Assembly: GCF_003572205.1 (NCBI RefSeq)
Contig: NZ_QXNY01000011.1
Coordinates: forward strand, 80,831 to 144,830
Reading direction: 5' to 3'
DNA length: 64,000 bases
Source of the DNA: Algihabitans albus
GTDB taxonomy: Bacteria > Pseudomonadota > Alphaproteobacteria > Kiloniellales > DSM-21159
Under the pieces are notes generated by a model. The model made no database searches, was not told the DNA's origin, and saw nothing but the letters and a program-made list of their open reading frames with translations. The translations under genes and the position numbers were made by a program. Positions 27,029-36,530 of the stretch are shown here, piece by piece. Position 1 is the first letter of the stretch, and every line of letters begins with the position of its first letter.

Positions 27029-27829
27029 GTGACCGGCAGCCAAGACGGCCTCGATCTCTTCGCCGCCTTCGCCGAAGAGTTGGCGGATGCAGCGCGCGTC
27101 GTGACGCGTCGCTACTTCCGGACAGCCGTGACGGTCGACAGCAAGGCCGACGAGAGCCCGGTCACGATTGCCGATCGCGAAACAGAAGCGCGGTTGCGGG
27201 ATTTGATCGCCCGGCGCTTCCCGGATCACGGCATCGTCGGCGAGGAACATGGCAGCGACCGGCGCGACGCCGAGTTCGTCTGGGTGCTCGACCCGATCGA
27301 CGGCACCAAGGCCTTCATCACCGGCAACCCTCTGTTCGGCACCTTGATCGCCCTGACACGCGGCGGGCGCTCCATCCTGGGCGTCATCGATATGCCGATT
27401 CTCGGCGAGCGGTGGCTCGGCGCCGACGGGCGCACAGCCGAGCACATCGATGCCTCGGGCCGTCGCCCCGCACGCTCCCGCGCCTGCCCGTCGCTGGACG
27501 GGGCCGTCCTGCAAAGTACGCACCCCGACATGTTCGCCGGCCCCGACCTGGAGGCCTTCCTTCGGCTCGACCGTGAGGTCGCAATGACGCGCTACGGCGG
27601 GGATTGCTTCAGCTACGGGCAGCTGTCCAGCGGTTTCATCGACCTTGTGGTCGAAGCCGGTCTGCAACCCTACGACTTCATGGCACTCCTGCCAGTGGTC
27701 GAGGGAGCGGGTGGCCGGGCGACCGATTGGAATGGAGCGCCCCTGACTCTCGACAGCGACGGCTACATGCTCGCAACCGGCGATCCCGAATTGATCGCGG
27801 CAGCCTCGCGTTGTCTGAAATCTTCGTAA
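27029..27829 (+). CDS. hisN: Histidinol-phosphatase, inositol-monophosphatase type
   Basis: 266 residues from a GTG 6 bases after the cytochrome stop. The Mg-binding motifs of the IMPase family are all there: GEEHGS near residue 71, VLDPIDGTKAFITGNP near residue 88, and the late PYDFMALLPVVEGAGG. The exact GTKAFITG wording is characteristic of the HisN subgroup, which replaces HisB-type phosphatases in histidine synthesis of many alphaproteobacteria. A general inositol- or CysQ-type phosphatase is less likely. No strong Shine-Dalgarno is visible, so it may be coupled to the cytochrome gene. Confidence 0.88.
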   Translation: MTGSQDGLDLFAAFAEELADAARVVTRRYFRTAVTVDSKADESPVTIADRETEARLRDLIARRFPDHGIVGEEHGSDRRDAEFVWVLDPIDGTKAFITGNPLFGTLIALTRGGRSILGVIDMPILGERWLGADGRTAEHIDASGRRPARSRACPSLDGAVLQSTHPDMFAGPDLEAFLRLDREVAMTRYGGDCFSYGQLSSGFIDLVVEAGLQPYDFMALLPVVEGAGGRATDWNGAPLTLDSDGYMLATGDPELIAAASRCLKSS

Positions 27830-27967
27830 TCTCCGCGTCTTCGGGGCCCAAAGCAGTTGCGTGCCCACCCCTCTGGCATACCTAATAGCGAGCCGGAATG
27901 GGCGGGACCAGCTTGGCCGGGAAGAGCCATCACCCGTTCCGAAAGATCTCGCCATCGGGAGTTGGCC

Positions 27968-30043
27968 GTGCGCAGTGCGCTCTTTTGTCTGGTTTTTGCG
28001 CTTCTTGGCTTGACCGGAATGCCAGCAAGCCTGGCTCAGAACGCATCCGAAACGATAAGCGACGCGACACTGGCGCAAGCCGACCTGACAGCCCTGAGCG
28101 CCGAGTATCAAATCTACGAGGTGGTGCGCCTGGAGGCCGGCCAGAGAGTCTACCGCTCGCACGCCATCGCGATGCACGGCGAACCCAAGTATCCAGCCAA
28201 CTGGACGCATTTCGACTACGTCAATCCGGACGCACCCAAAGGCGGCCAGATGACGGTGGGAAGCCAGGGCACTTTCGATTCGTTCAATGCCGAGAACGGC
28301 CGGGGCAATCCGGTCGGCGCCGGCTACGAATCATTGCTGGAGTCCTCGGACGACGAGGCCTTCACCAAATACGGGCTGATCGCCGAGTGGGTGGAATGGC
28401 CGGAGGACCGATCCTGGGTCACCTTCAAGCTGCGTGACGAAGCCCGCTGGCACGATGGGCAACCGATCACGGTCGAGGACATCATCTGGTCCTACAATAC
28501 GCTGGTGAACGACGGCCAGCCCTTCTACCGCTTCTATTTCGGCGCCGTGGAGGTTGTCGAGGAAGTTGGCCCACGACAAGTCCGCTTCATCTTCAACGAA
28601 CGCGACAACCGCGAACTCCCGCTCATCATCGGCCAGATGCCGGTCATGCCGAAGCACTATTGGGAAGAGCGCGATTTCACGACCACAACGCTGGACCCGC
28701 CGCTGACCAGCGGTCCCTATAGAATCTCGGCGTTCGAGCCCGGCCGCTACGTTGTGCGCGAGAGGGTCGAAGACTATTGGGGGGCCGATCTGCCGATCAA
28801 CGTCGGCCGCCACAACTTCAACCGTATGCGCAGCGAGTTCTTTCGCGACGACACGGTCATCCGCACCGCGCTGAAAGCCGGAACACTGGATTTCCGGCGC
28901 GAAAATCAGGCCAAGGCCTGGGCGCTCGACTACGATATCCCCGCCGTCCAGCAAGGCTGGCTGCGCCAGGAAGAGGTCCGGCACAACCTGCCGACCGGCA
29001 TGCAGGCCTTCGTGATGAACACTCGGCGTCCGCTGTTCCAGGACGCCAGGGTGCGCCGCGCGTTGGCCTTCGCCTTCGACTTCGAATGGACCAACTCGGC
29101 GCTTTTCTTCGACCTCTACGCCCGCACCTCGAGCTATTTCTCGAACTCCGAGCTCGCCGCTAGCGGCCTCCCGGAGGGCGAAGAGCTGGAGATTCTGGAA
29201 GGCCATCGCGGGCAGATCCCCGATGAGGTCTTCACGACGCCGTTCTGGGTGCCGGGCACCGACGGCAGCGGATGGCCACGCGACAACATCATCCAGGGTC
29301 TGGAGCTGTTCGAAGAAGCCGGGTGGGAGGTCCGCGATCTGCAACTCGTCAACGTCGAGACCGGCCAGCCGATGCGGTTCGAGATCCTGTTGGTCAGCCC
29401 GGCCTTCGAACGGATCGTGCTGCCCTTCGTCCGCAATCTGACCCGCATGGGAATCGACGCCCGGGTGCGTCTGGTCGACCAGTCTCAGTACATCAACCGA
29501 CTGCGCAGCTTCGACTTCGACATGATCGTCAGCGTCATGCCCCAGTCCGATTCGCCCGGCAACGAGCAGCGCGACTTCTGGTCCAGCGAAGCGGCCGACC
29601 AGCCGCGCAGCCGCAACCTCGCCGGCATCAAGGACCCGGTGATCGACGCGTTGATCAGCCAAGTCATAACGGCCCCCGACCGCGAGTCCCTGGTGGCGCG
29701 TACCCGGGCGCTCGACCGGGTTCTGCAATGGGGCCACTACACGATCCCTCAGTGGCATTCCCGAAGCCTCAACCTGCTTTACTGGGACAAGTTCGCCCGA
29801 CCGGAGACCGACGGCCTGTCCAACAACGGCACCGCGATAGATCGCTGGTGGTATGTGCAGGCCAAGGCCGACGAACTGCTCGCGCGGGAGCGGGCCAACC
29901 CCGAGATACTCGAGGCCGGCATCGAAGAAGGCAGCGGCGAGAGCGGAACTCCGGGCTGGGGAACCACCCTGCTGGTGGTTGCGGGCCTGGGCTTCGTCGT
30001 CTGGTTCCTGCTGCGTGGCGCATTGCGCCGCCGCACGGCCTGA
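27968..30043 (+). CDS. yejA: Peptide ABC transporter substrate-binding protein (YejA-like)
   Basis: 691 residues from the GTG at 27968. GGGAG at 27957-27961 lies 6 bases before it and a signal peptide then begins at once (ALFCLVFALLGLTGMPASLAQ); a longer frame from 27857 lacks both. The SBP family 5 domain starts around residue 60 (HAIAMHGEPKYPANWTHFDYVN) and includes WHDGQPITVEDIIWSYNTL and FDFEWTNSALFF-like text. Unusually, the C-terminus ends with a hydrophobic helix (LLVVAGLGFVVWFLLRG) and a basic tail, suggesting a second anchor. It is the first gene of a yejABEF operon for oligopeptide uptake. Confidence 0.92.
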   Translation: MRSALFCLVFALLGLTGMPASLAQNASETISDATLAQADLTALSAEYQIYEVVRLEAGQRVYRSHAIAMHGEPKYPANWTHFDYVNPDAPKGGQMTVGSQGTFDSFNAENGRGNPVGAGYESLLESSDDEAFTKYGLIAEWVEWPEDRSWVTFKLRDEARWHDGQPITVEDIIWSYNTLVNDGQPFYRFYFGAVEVVEEVGPRQVRFIFNERDNRELPLIIGQMPVMPKHYWEERDFTTTTLDPPLTSGPYRISAFEPGRYVVRERVEDYWGADLPINVGRHNFNRMRSEFFRDDTVIRTALKAGTLDFRRENQAKAWALDYDIPAVQQGWLRQEEVRHNLPTGMQAFVMNTRRPLFQDARVRRALAFAFDFEWTNSALFFDLYARTSSYFSNSELAASGLPEGEELEILEGHRGQIPDEVFTTPFWVPGTDGSGWPRDNIIQGLELFEEAGWEVRDLQLVNVETGQPMRFEILLVSPAFERIVLPFVRNLTRMGIDARVRLVDQSQYINRLRSFDFDMIVSVMPQSDSPGNEQRDFWSSEAADQPRSRNLAGIKDPVIDALISQVITAPDRESLVARTRALDRVLQWGHYTIPQWHSRSLNLLYWDKFARPETDGLSNNGTAIDRWWYVQAKADELLARERANPEILEAGIEEGSGESGTPGWGTTLLVVAGLGFVVWFLLRGALRRRTA

Positions 30044-30059
30044 GCCAGGGTAGCACCTC

Positions 30060-31154
30060 ATGACCGCCTATATCATTCGCCGCCTGCTACTGATCGTGCC
30101 CACGCTCTTCGTGATCATGCTGATCAACTTCGTGGTGCTGCAGTTCCTGCCCGGCGGTCCGGTCGAGCAGGTGATCGCCCAGATCACCCAGACCGGACCA
30201 GGCATCACCGAGCGCATCACCCAGGGCCAGAGCGGCGAGGTCGCCCTGCCCGTCGGCGAGGGCAACCAGTCGACCTACCGTGGCGCCCAGGGCCTGGACG
30301 ACGAGTTCATCGCCGAACTGGAACGGCAGTTCGGCTTCGACAAACCGCTGCACGAGCGCTTCTTCCTGATGGTCGGCAACTATGCCGTCTTCGACTTCGG
30401 CGACTCCTTCTTCCGCGACGAGCCGGTCGTCGATCTGATCCTCGACAAGATGCCGGTCTCGATCTCTCTGGGGATCTGGTCGACGCTGCTGATCTACCTG
30501 GTCTCGATCCCGCTCGGCATCGCCAAGGCGGTGCGCGACGGGCAACGCTTCGACATCTGGACCTCAGGTATCGTGGTGGTCGCCACCGCGGTTCCAGGCT
30601 TTCTTTTCGCCGTCTTCCTGCTGATCGTCTTCGCGGGCGGGGAATACTTTTCGATCTTTCCGCTGCGCGGCATCGTCTCCGACAACTGGGAGGAACTGCC
30701 GCTCGGGCAGCAGATCCTGGACTATCTGTGGCACATGGTGCTGCCGACCGTCTCCATGGCGATCGGCGGCTTCGCAGCCCTGACCATGCTGACCAAGAAC
30801 TCCTTCCTGGATCAGATCAATCAGCAGTACGTGGTCACCGCACGGGCGAAGGGCCTGGAAGACAAGCGGGTGCTCTACGGACATGTCTTCCGCAACGCCA
30901 TGCTGATCGTGGTCTCGGGCTTCCCGGCGGCCCTCGTCGGCATGCTTTTCACCGGGGCAGTGCTGATCGAGACGATCTTTTCCCTCGACGGCCTCGGGCT
31001 ACTGGGCTTCGAGGCGGTATTCAACCGCGACTACCCCATCGTTCTGGGCACGCTCTACTTCTTCACTCTGCTCGGCCTGATCCTGGGTCTGGTTACGGAC
31101 CTGACCTACACGCTGATCGACCCGCGCATCGATTTCGAGAGTCGGGAGACCTGA
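30060..31154 (+). CDS. yejB: Peptide ABC transporter permease (YejB-like)
   Basis: 364 residues, typical of YejB. The N-terminus (YIIRRLLLIVPTLFVIMLINFVVLQFLPGGPVEQ) is the classic DppB/YejB start. A long periplasmic loop with GLDDEFIAELERQFGFDKPLHERF follows, then several membrane helices. The coupling (EAA) loop is seen as YVVTARAKGLEDKRVLYGHVFRNA-like text near residue 255. It starts 16 bases after the binding-protein stop and 5 bases before the next gene. Confidence 0.94.
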   Translation: MTAYIIRRLLLIVPTLFVIMLINFVVLQFLPGGPVEQVIAQITQTGPGITERITQGQSGEVALPVGEGNQSTYRGAQGLDDEFIAELERQFGFDKPLHERFFLMVGNYAVFDFGDSFFRDEPVVDLILDKMPVSISLGIWSTLLIYLVSIPLGIAKAVRDGQRFDIWTSGIVVVATAVPGFLFAVFLLIVFAGGEYFSIFPLRGIVSDNWEELPLGQQILDYLWHMVLPTVSMAIGGFAALTMLTKNSFLDQINQQYVVTARAKGLEDKRVLYGHVFRNAMLIVVSGFPAALVGMLFTGAVLIETIFSLDGLGLLGFEAVFNRDYPIVLGTLYFFTLLGLILGLVTDLTYTLIDPRIDFESRET

Positions 31155-31159
31155 GGCCG

Positions 31160-32298
31160 ATGACCGGAGCGCTCACCTCGGACCGCGCACAGGACCGCTT
31201 CCTGGGCATCCCGCTGACTCCGCTCGACCGCCGCAGGATCGAGAGCTTCAAGGCGAACCGGCGCGGCCTCTGGTCCCTCTGGATCTTTCTGGCGCTGTTC
31301 CTGGTGACGCTCTTCGCAGAGCTGGTCGCCAACGACCGGCCTTTGCTGGTTTGGTACGATGGCGGGGCCTACGCGCCAGTTTTCGAACGCTATCCCGAGA
31401 CCGCCTTCGGCGGCGTGCTGCCGACCGAGGCCGACTACACCGACCCGGCGGTCCAGGCGCTGATCGCCGAGAAGGGCTGGATGATCTGGCCACTGATCCC
31501 CTACGACCACACGACGGTGGCCTGGAACCTGCCGGACCCGGCGCCCTCGCCGCCTTCGGCCGCCCACTGGCTCGGCACCGACGACCAGGCGCGCGACGTG
31601 GTGGCACGGGTGATCTACGGCTTTCGCATCTCGGTACTCTTCGGCTTCGCGGTGATCGTGGTTTCGGCCGTCGTCGGCGTCACCGTCGGCGCTCTGCAGG
31701 GCTTCTACGGAGGACGGCTCGACCTCTTCGGTCAGCGGCTGATCGAGATCTGGTCGTCCATGCCGCAGCTCTACATTCTGATCATCATGGCAAGTCTCGT
31801 GGAGCCGAACTTCTGGTGGCTTCTGATCGTCCTGCTGCTCTTCGCCTGGATCGGCTTCGTGGGAGTCGTGCGCGCCGAATTTCTGCGCGCCCGTAACTTC
31901 GACTACGTCCGCGCGAGCCGCGCGCTGGGAGCGCCCGACAGCGTGGTGATCTTTCGCCATGTGCTGCCAAACGCGATGGTGGCGACCCTGACCATGCTGC
32001 CCTTCGCCCTGGCCGGCTCGGTCACCATCCTGACCTCGCTGGACTTCCTCGGTATCGGACTGCCGCCGGGCTCGGCCTCGCTAGGGGAAGTGCTGGCCCA
32101 AGGCAAAGCCAATCTCAATGCACCCTGGCTGGGCCTAACCGGCTTCTTCACCATCGCCCTGCTGCTGAGCCTGCTGATCTTCATCGGCGAGGCCGTGCGC
32201 GACGCCTTCGACCCGCGCAAGGTTTGGGCCGGCAGCGCGCCGCCACCCGAAGAAAGCGAACCGGTCGCGCAACCCAAGCAAGCGCCGGCAGGTGCCGA

Positions 32299-32302
<4 letters not shown>
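31160..32302 (+). CDS. yejE: Peptide ABC transporter permease (YejE-like)
   Basis: 380 residues from the ATG at 31160, just after the yejB stop; the frame is open further upstream inside yejB but that is a shadow. It has an N-terminal cytoplasmic stretch with PLDRRRIESFKANRRG, a first helix, a periplasmic loop with YDGGAYAPVFERYPETAFGG, and a DppC-type core. The EAA loop (YVRASRALGAPDSVVIFRHVLPNA) is near residue 255. The tail is Pro/Glu-rich. The stop overlaps yejF by four bases. Confidence 0.94.
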
Positions 32303-33978
<1,676 letters not shown>

Positions 33979-33989
33979 AAGCGGAGCTT

Positions 33990-34919
33990 ATGGCGCTTCT
34001 GTTCAAATCCGATGTCGACCGCCCGGACAGCTGGATCCCCGCTCTCCGGACCGCACTCCCCGGCATGGAGGTGCGCAAATGGCCGGAGGTGGGCGATCCG
34101 GCCGAGATCGACTATGCGCTGGTCTGGCAGCCGCCGGAGGGGTTCCTCGCCTCCCTACCCCATCTCAAGGCGATTCTCTCGATCGGTGCCGGCATCGACC
34201 ATCTGACGCGCGACCCGAAACTGCCGCGCCACCTGCCGCTGGTGCGCATGGTCGAACCGGGCCTGACCTCCGGCATGACCGAGTTCGTGGTGATGCAGAG
34301 CCTGTTCCACCATCGCCGCCTGCTCGATTACCTCGACCAGCAGGATCGCAAGGTCTGGCGGGAACTGGCTCCCGTCGCCGCCTGGCAGCGGCGGGTGGGC
34401 GTCATGGGGCTTGGGGAGTTGGGCGCCGATGCGGTGGATCGCCTGGTGCGGCTGCGGTTCGATGTGGCCGGCTGGTCACGCAGCCGCCGCGCCCTGCCAG
34501 GTGCCGCCTGCTTTGCGGGCCAGGAGGAGCTGCCGGCCTTTCTGGCCCGCAGCGATATCCTGGTCTGCCTGCTACCGCTGACGGAAGAGACCGACAGCAT
34601 CCTCAATGCGCAACTTTTCGCACAACTGCCGAAAGGGGCCTGCGTGATCAACGTCGGCCGCGGCGAGCATCTGGTCGAGCAGGACCTGCTGGCGGCGCTG
34701 GAGACCGGCCAGATCGATTCGGCGACCCTGGATGTCTTCCGCGACGAACCTTTGCCGCCCGACTCGCCTTTCTGGAGCCACCCGCGCGTTGTGGTGACGC
34801 CGCACATCGCCTCCATGACCATTCCGGAGACGGCGGCGGAGGCCATGGCCGAGGCGATTCGCACGCTGGAGGCCGGCGGCACGCCGCCGGGGCTCGTGGA
34901 CCTGGCGCGGGGATACTAG
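33990..34919 (+). CDS. ghrA: Glyoxylate/hydroxypyruvate reductase A-like 2-hydroxyacid dehydrogenase
   Basis: 309 residues. The D-2-hydroxyacid dehydrogenase pattern is complete: IGAGIDHL near residue 67, the Rossmann motif VGVMGLGELGADA near residue 135, CLLPLTEET, NVGRGEHLVEQDL with the catalytic Arg, DVFRDEPLP with the catalytic Glu region, and PHIAS with the catalytic His. The subgroup wording is that of GhrA, which reduces glyoxylate and hydroxypyruvate with NADPH. GGAG lies close before the ATG. It follows yejF by 11 bases and may be cotranscribed, with no obvious pathway link. Confidence 0.9.
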   Translation: MALLFKSDVDRPDSWIPALRTALPGMEVRKWPEVGDPAEIDYALVWQPPEGFLASLPHLKAILSIGAGIDHLTRDPKLPRHLPLVRMVEPGLTSGMTEFVVMQSLFHHRRLLDYLDQQDRKVWRELAPVAAWQRRVGVMGLGELGADAVDRLVRLRFDVAGWSRSRRALPGAACFAGQEELPAFLARSDILVCLLPLTEETDSILNAQLFAQLPKGACVINVGRGEHLVEQDLLAALETGQIDSATLDVFRDEPLPPDSPFWSHPRVVVTPHIASMTIPETAAEAMAEAIRTLEAGGTPPGLVDLARGY

Positions 34920-34969
34920 GAACGGAACTAGCGGCGTTAGAGAGTCGCTGAGCAGCAACCGAACGGCGT

Positions 34970-35506
34970 TCAATTCGGCCGACTGCGATCCAGCAAAGGA
35001 AGCGCCTCGACGGCACGCAAGATGGCTTCGCTCCGCTCATCCGCCGGGCGGCGCGGCAAATCGTAGCCCGCCTCGCTCAGGACCGTCGCGATCTCGGCTG
35101 CCGGTGACAGCAGGTCTTCGCCGGGACCGCCGCGCAGCAGACGCCTCGCCTGGTCGCGCGCAACCGCCGCTTCCTGCCGACCTGCCGCAGCGATCAGCGC
35201 GAGCAGACGATATTCGTCCGGACCGACCCGCCGGCAGCAGTTGGGATTGTAGGCGATTTCACCCTGCGCCTCGCGGACACAGCGGTAGATCAGACGCGAC
35301 AGAGCCCCGAGCAGGCGCCGGGCAGGCTCGGTTCCGAGTTCGCGCGACAGGCCCGACCAGACCTGTTCATGTCGCTTCGGCTGCTTCGCAACGAGCCCCT
35401 CCAGCCAGGAACGGTAAGACCAGAGCAGCAGTCGCTCGCCGGCAGCCAAGTCGCAAACCGAATCGCTCGGCGCATCCGGCCTCCGAAACAACCCGTCGCG
35501 CGGCAT
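34970..35506 (-). CDS. Hypothetical protein, putatively iron-regulated
   Basis: 178 residues from the ATG at 35506; AGAGG lies 5 bases upstream of it, while the GTG at 35512 would overlap that site. The protein is mostly helical: ERLLLWSYRSWLEGL, then a helix with LGALSRLIYRC, a Cys-containing stretch NPNCCRRVGPDEYRLLALIAAAG, and a C-terminal part with IATVLSEAGYDLPRR. It resembles a Cys-containing family of unknown function seen in Azospirillum-like bacteria, which I recall only loosely. A Fur-box-like site lies about 70 bases upstream, suggesting iron control. Confidence 0.62.
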   Translation of the reverse strand: MPRDGLFRRPDAPSDSVCDLAAGERLLLWSYRSWLEGLVAKQPKRHEQVWSGLSRELGTEPARRLLGALSRLIYRCVREAQGEIAYNPNCCRRVGPDEYRLLALIAAAGRQEAAVARDQARRLLRGGPGEDLLSPAAEIATVLSEAGYDLPRRPADERSEAILRAVEALPLLDRSRPN

Positions 35507-35566
35507 TGGCACCTCTTCGATTGGCTATCATCACTTGCTCTGACGCTAACCGCTTCCTGGTCATTA

Positions 35567-35591
35567 TTGCAAGTGATTTTCATTCTCATTT
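35567..35591 (-). promoter_or_regulatory. Fur-box-like site upstream of the gene at 34970-35506
   Basis: The core TGATTTT-C-ATTCTCA at 35574-35588 is a 7-1-7 inverted arrangement. Read on the minus strand (TGAGAATGAAAATCA) it matches the Fur consensus TGATAAT-n-ATTATCA at most positions, and the flanks (AATGAG on one side, TTGCA on the other) fit extended Fur sites. It is 68-82 bases before the ATG of the hypothetical gene, in an AT-rich pocket of a GC-rich region. Fur binding is inferred from sequence match alone. Confidence 0.5.
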
Positions 35592-35632
35592 AGAGCGCGG
35601 AAGGATTTGCCCAAAGGCCGGCAGCGCCACGA

Positions 35633-35908
35633 TCAGCCCTCTCGGACGAACCCGGCGGCCAGCAGGTCGTCCAGTGCGCGAGCGCTGTCGTCGACGATCT
35701 GTTCCGGTGGCTCTTCTGGAAAAGCCTCGGCCAGGGCCTCGAAGATCTCCGGCCCCGCGACGGGCGTCTCCAGCAGGCGCCAGATCCCACTGGTGATGGT
35801 ATCGAGGTGATAAGGCTGACCGACCTTGGGCTCGACCAGAAAGAACTGGCCCTCCAGTTCGGCCAAGGTGACCGCAGGATTACGGAAATAGCGGCCCGCG
35901 GCCCTCAT
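35633..35908 (-). CDS. PqqD-family (RRE-like) protein
   Basis: 91 residues from the ATG at 35908, which overlaps the regA stop as ATGA. The fold pattern is PqqD-like: a strand with RNPAVTLAELEGQFFLVEP, a turn and YHLDTITSGIWRLLETP, then helices with EIFEALAEAFPEEPPEQIVDDSARALDDLLAAGFV. PqqD-type domains bind leader peptides in RiPP and PQQ synthesis, but no PQQ or RiPP enzyme is nearby. Coupled to a redox response regulator, its partner is unknown. Confidence 0.82.
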   Translation of the reverse strand: MRAAGRYFRNPAVTLAELEGQFFLVEPKVGQPYHLDTITSGIWRLLETPVAGPEIFEALAEAFPEEPPEQIVDDSARALDDLLAAGFVREG

Positions 35909-36504
35909 GGTCGGGGCGCATACTTGGCGAGGATGCGCTGCAAGGTGCGGCGATGCATGCGCAGGCGACGTGCCGTCTCGGAAACGTTCCGCTCGCACTG
36001 CTCGTAGACCCGCTGGATATGCTCCCAGCGTACACGGTCGGCCGACATGGGATGGTCGGGCGGCGGCGGCAGATCGCCCTCGTCGGCCAGCAAAGCCGCC
36101 AGGACCTGATCGGCGTCCGCCGGCTTGGGCAGGTAATCGGTGGCCCCGGCTTTCACGGCCGCAACCGCGGTGGCGATGTTGCCGTAGCCGGTCAGCACGA
36201 TCACGCGGGAGTCGGCACGGGCATCGTGCAAGGCGGCGACCACATCCAGGCCGCTGCCATCCTCCAGCCGCAAGTCGACCACCGCGAAAGCCGGTGGGCG
36301 GATGGTGACCTTATCCTTGCCCTCTCGGACGCTGGTCGCGGCCTCGACCGCGAAGCCGCGCCGCTCCATCGCCTGCGCCAACCGCTTGCACAGCCGGTCG
36401 TCGTCGTCGACGATCAAGAGACTGCGGTCGGCGAGATTGGCCAACTTGCGGTCGAGTTGTTCCTGAGTCGGTCCCGGCTTTTCCGGTGCGATATCGATCG
36501 TCAT
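35905..36504 (-). CDS. regA: Redox response regulator RegA/PrrA/ActR
   Basis: 199 residues. The receiver domain has LLIVDDDDRLCKRL (acidic pocket), the phosphorylated Asp in FAVVDLRLEDGSGLDVV near residue 80, and the Thr/Lys switch residues in VLTGYGN and LPKPAD. A Pro-rich linker (EGDLPPPPDHPMSADRVRWEHIQRVY with ERN following) leads to the Fis-like helix-turn-helix NVSETARRLRMHRRTLQRIL, which is nearly invariant in this family. RegA controls photosynthesis, respiration, nitrogen and hydrogen genes according to oxygen and quinone state. It follows regB by 26 bases. Confidence 0.94.
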   Translation of the reverse strand: MTIDIAPEKPGPTQEQLDRKLANLADRSLLIVDDDDRLCKRLAQAMERRGFAVEAATSVREGKDKVTIRPPAFAVVDLRLEDGSGLDVVAALHDARADSRVIVLTGYGNIATAVAAVKAGATDYLPKPADADQVLAALLADEGDLPPPPDHPMSADRVRWEHIQRVYEQCERNVSETARRLRMHRRTLQRILAKYAPRP

Positions 36505-36530
36505 GCCACATCAAGACCTTGCGGTTAGAT

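Noticed and set aside
25886..28210. A 774-codon open frame on the minus strand across the cytochrome and hisN genes
   Set aside because: It is antisense to two well-recognised genes, matches no family and has Arg/Gly/His-rich shadow composition typical of high-GC DNA.
28331..30061. A 576-codon minus-strand frame opposite the peptide-binding protein gene
   Set aside because: Antisense shadow of yejA; no recognisable domain and no ribosome site.
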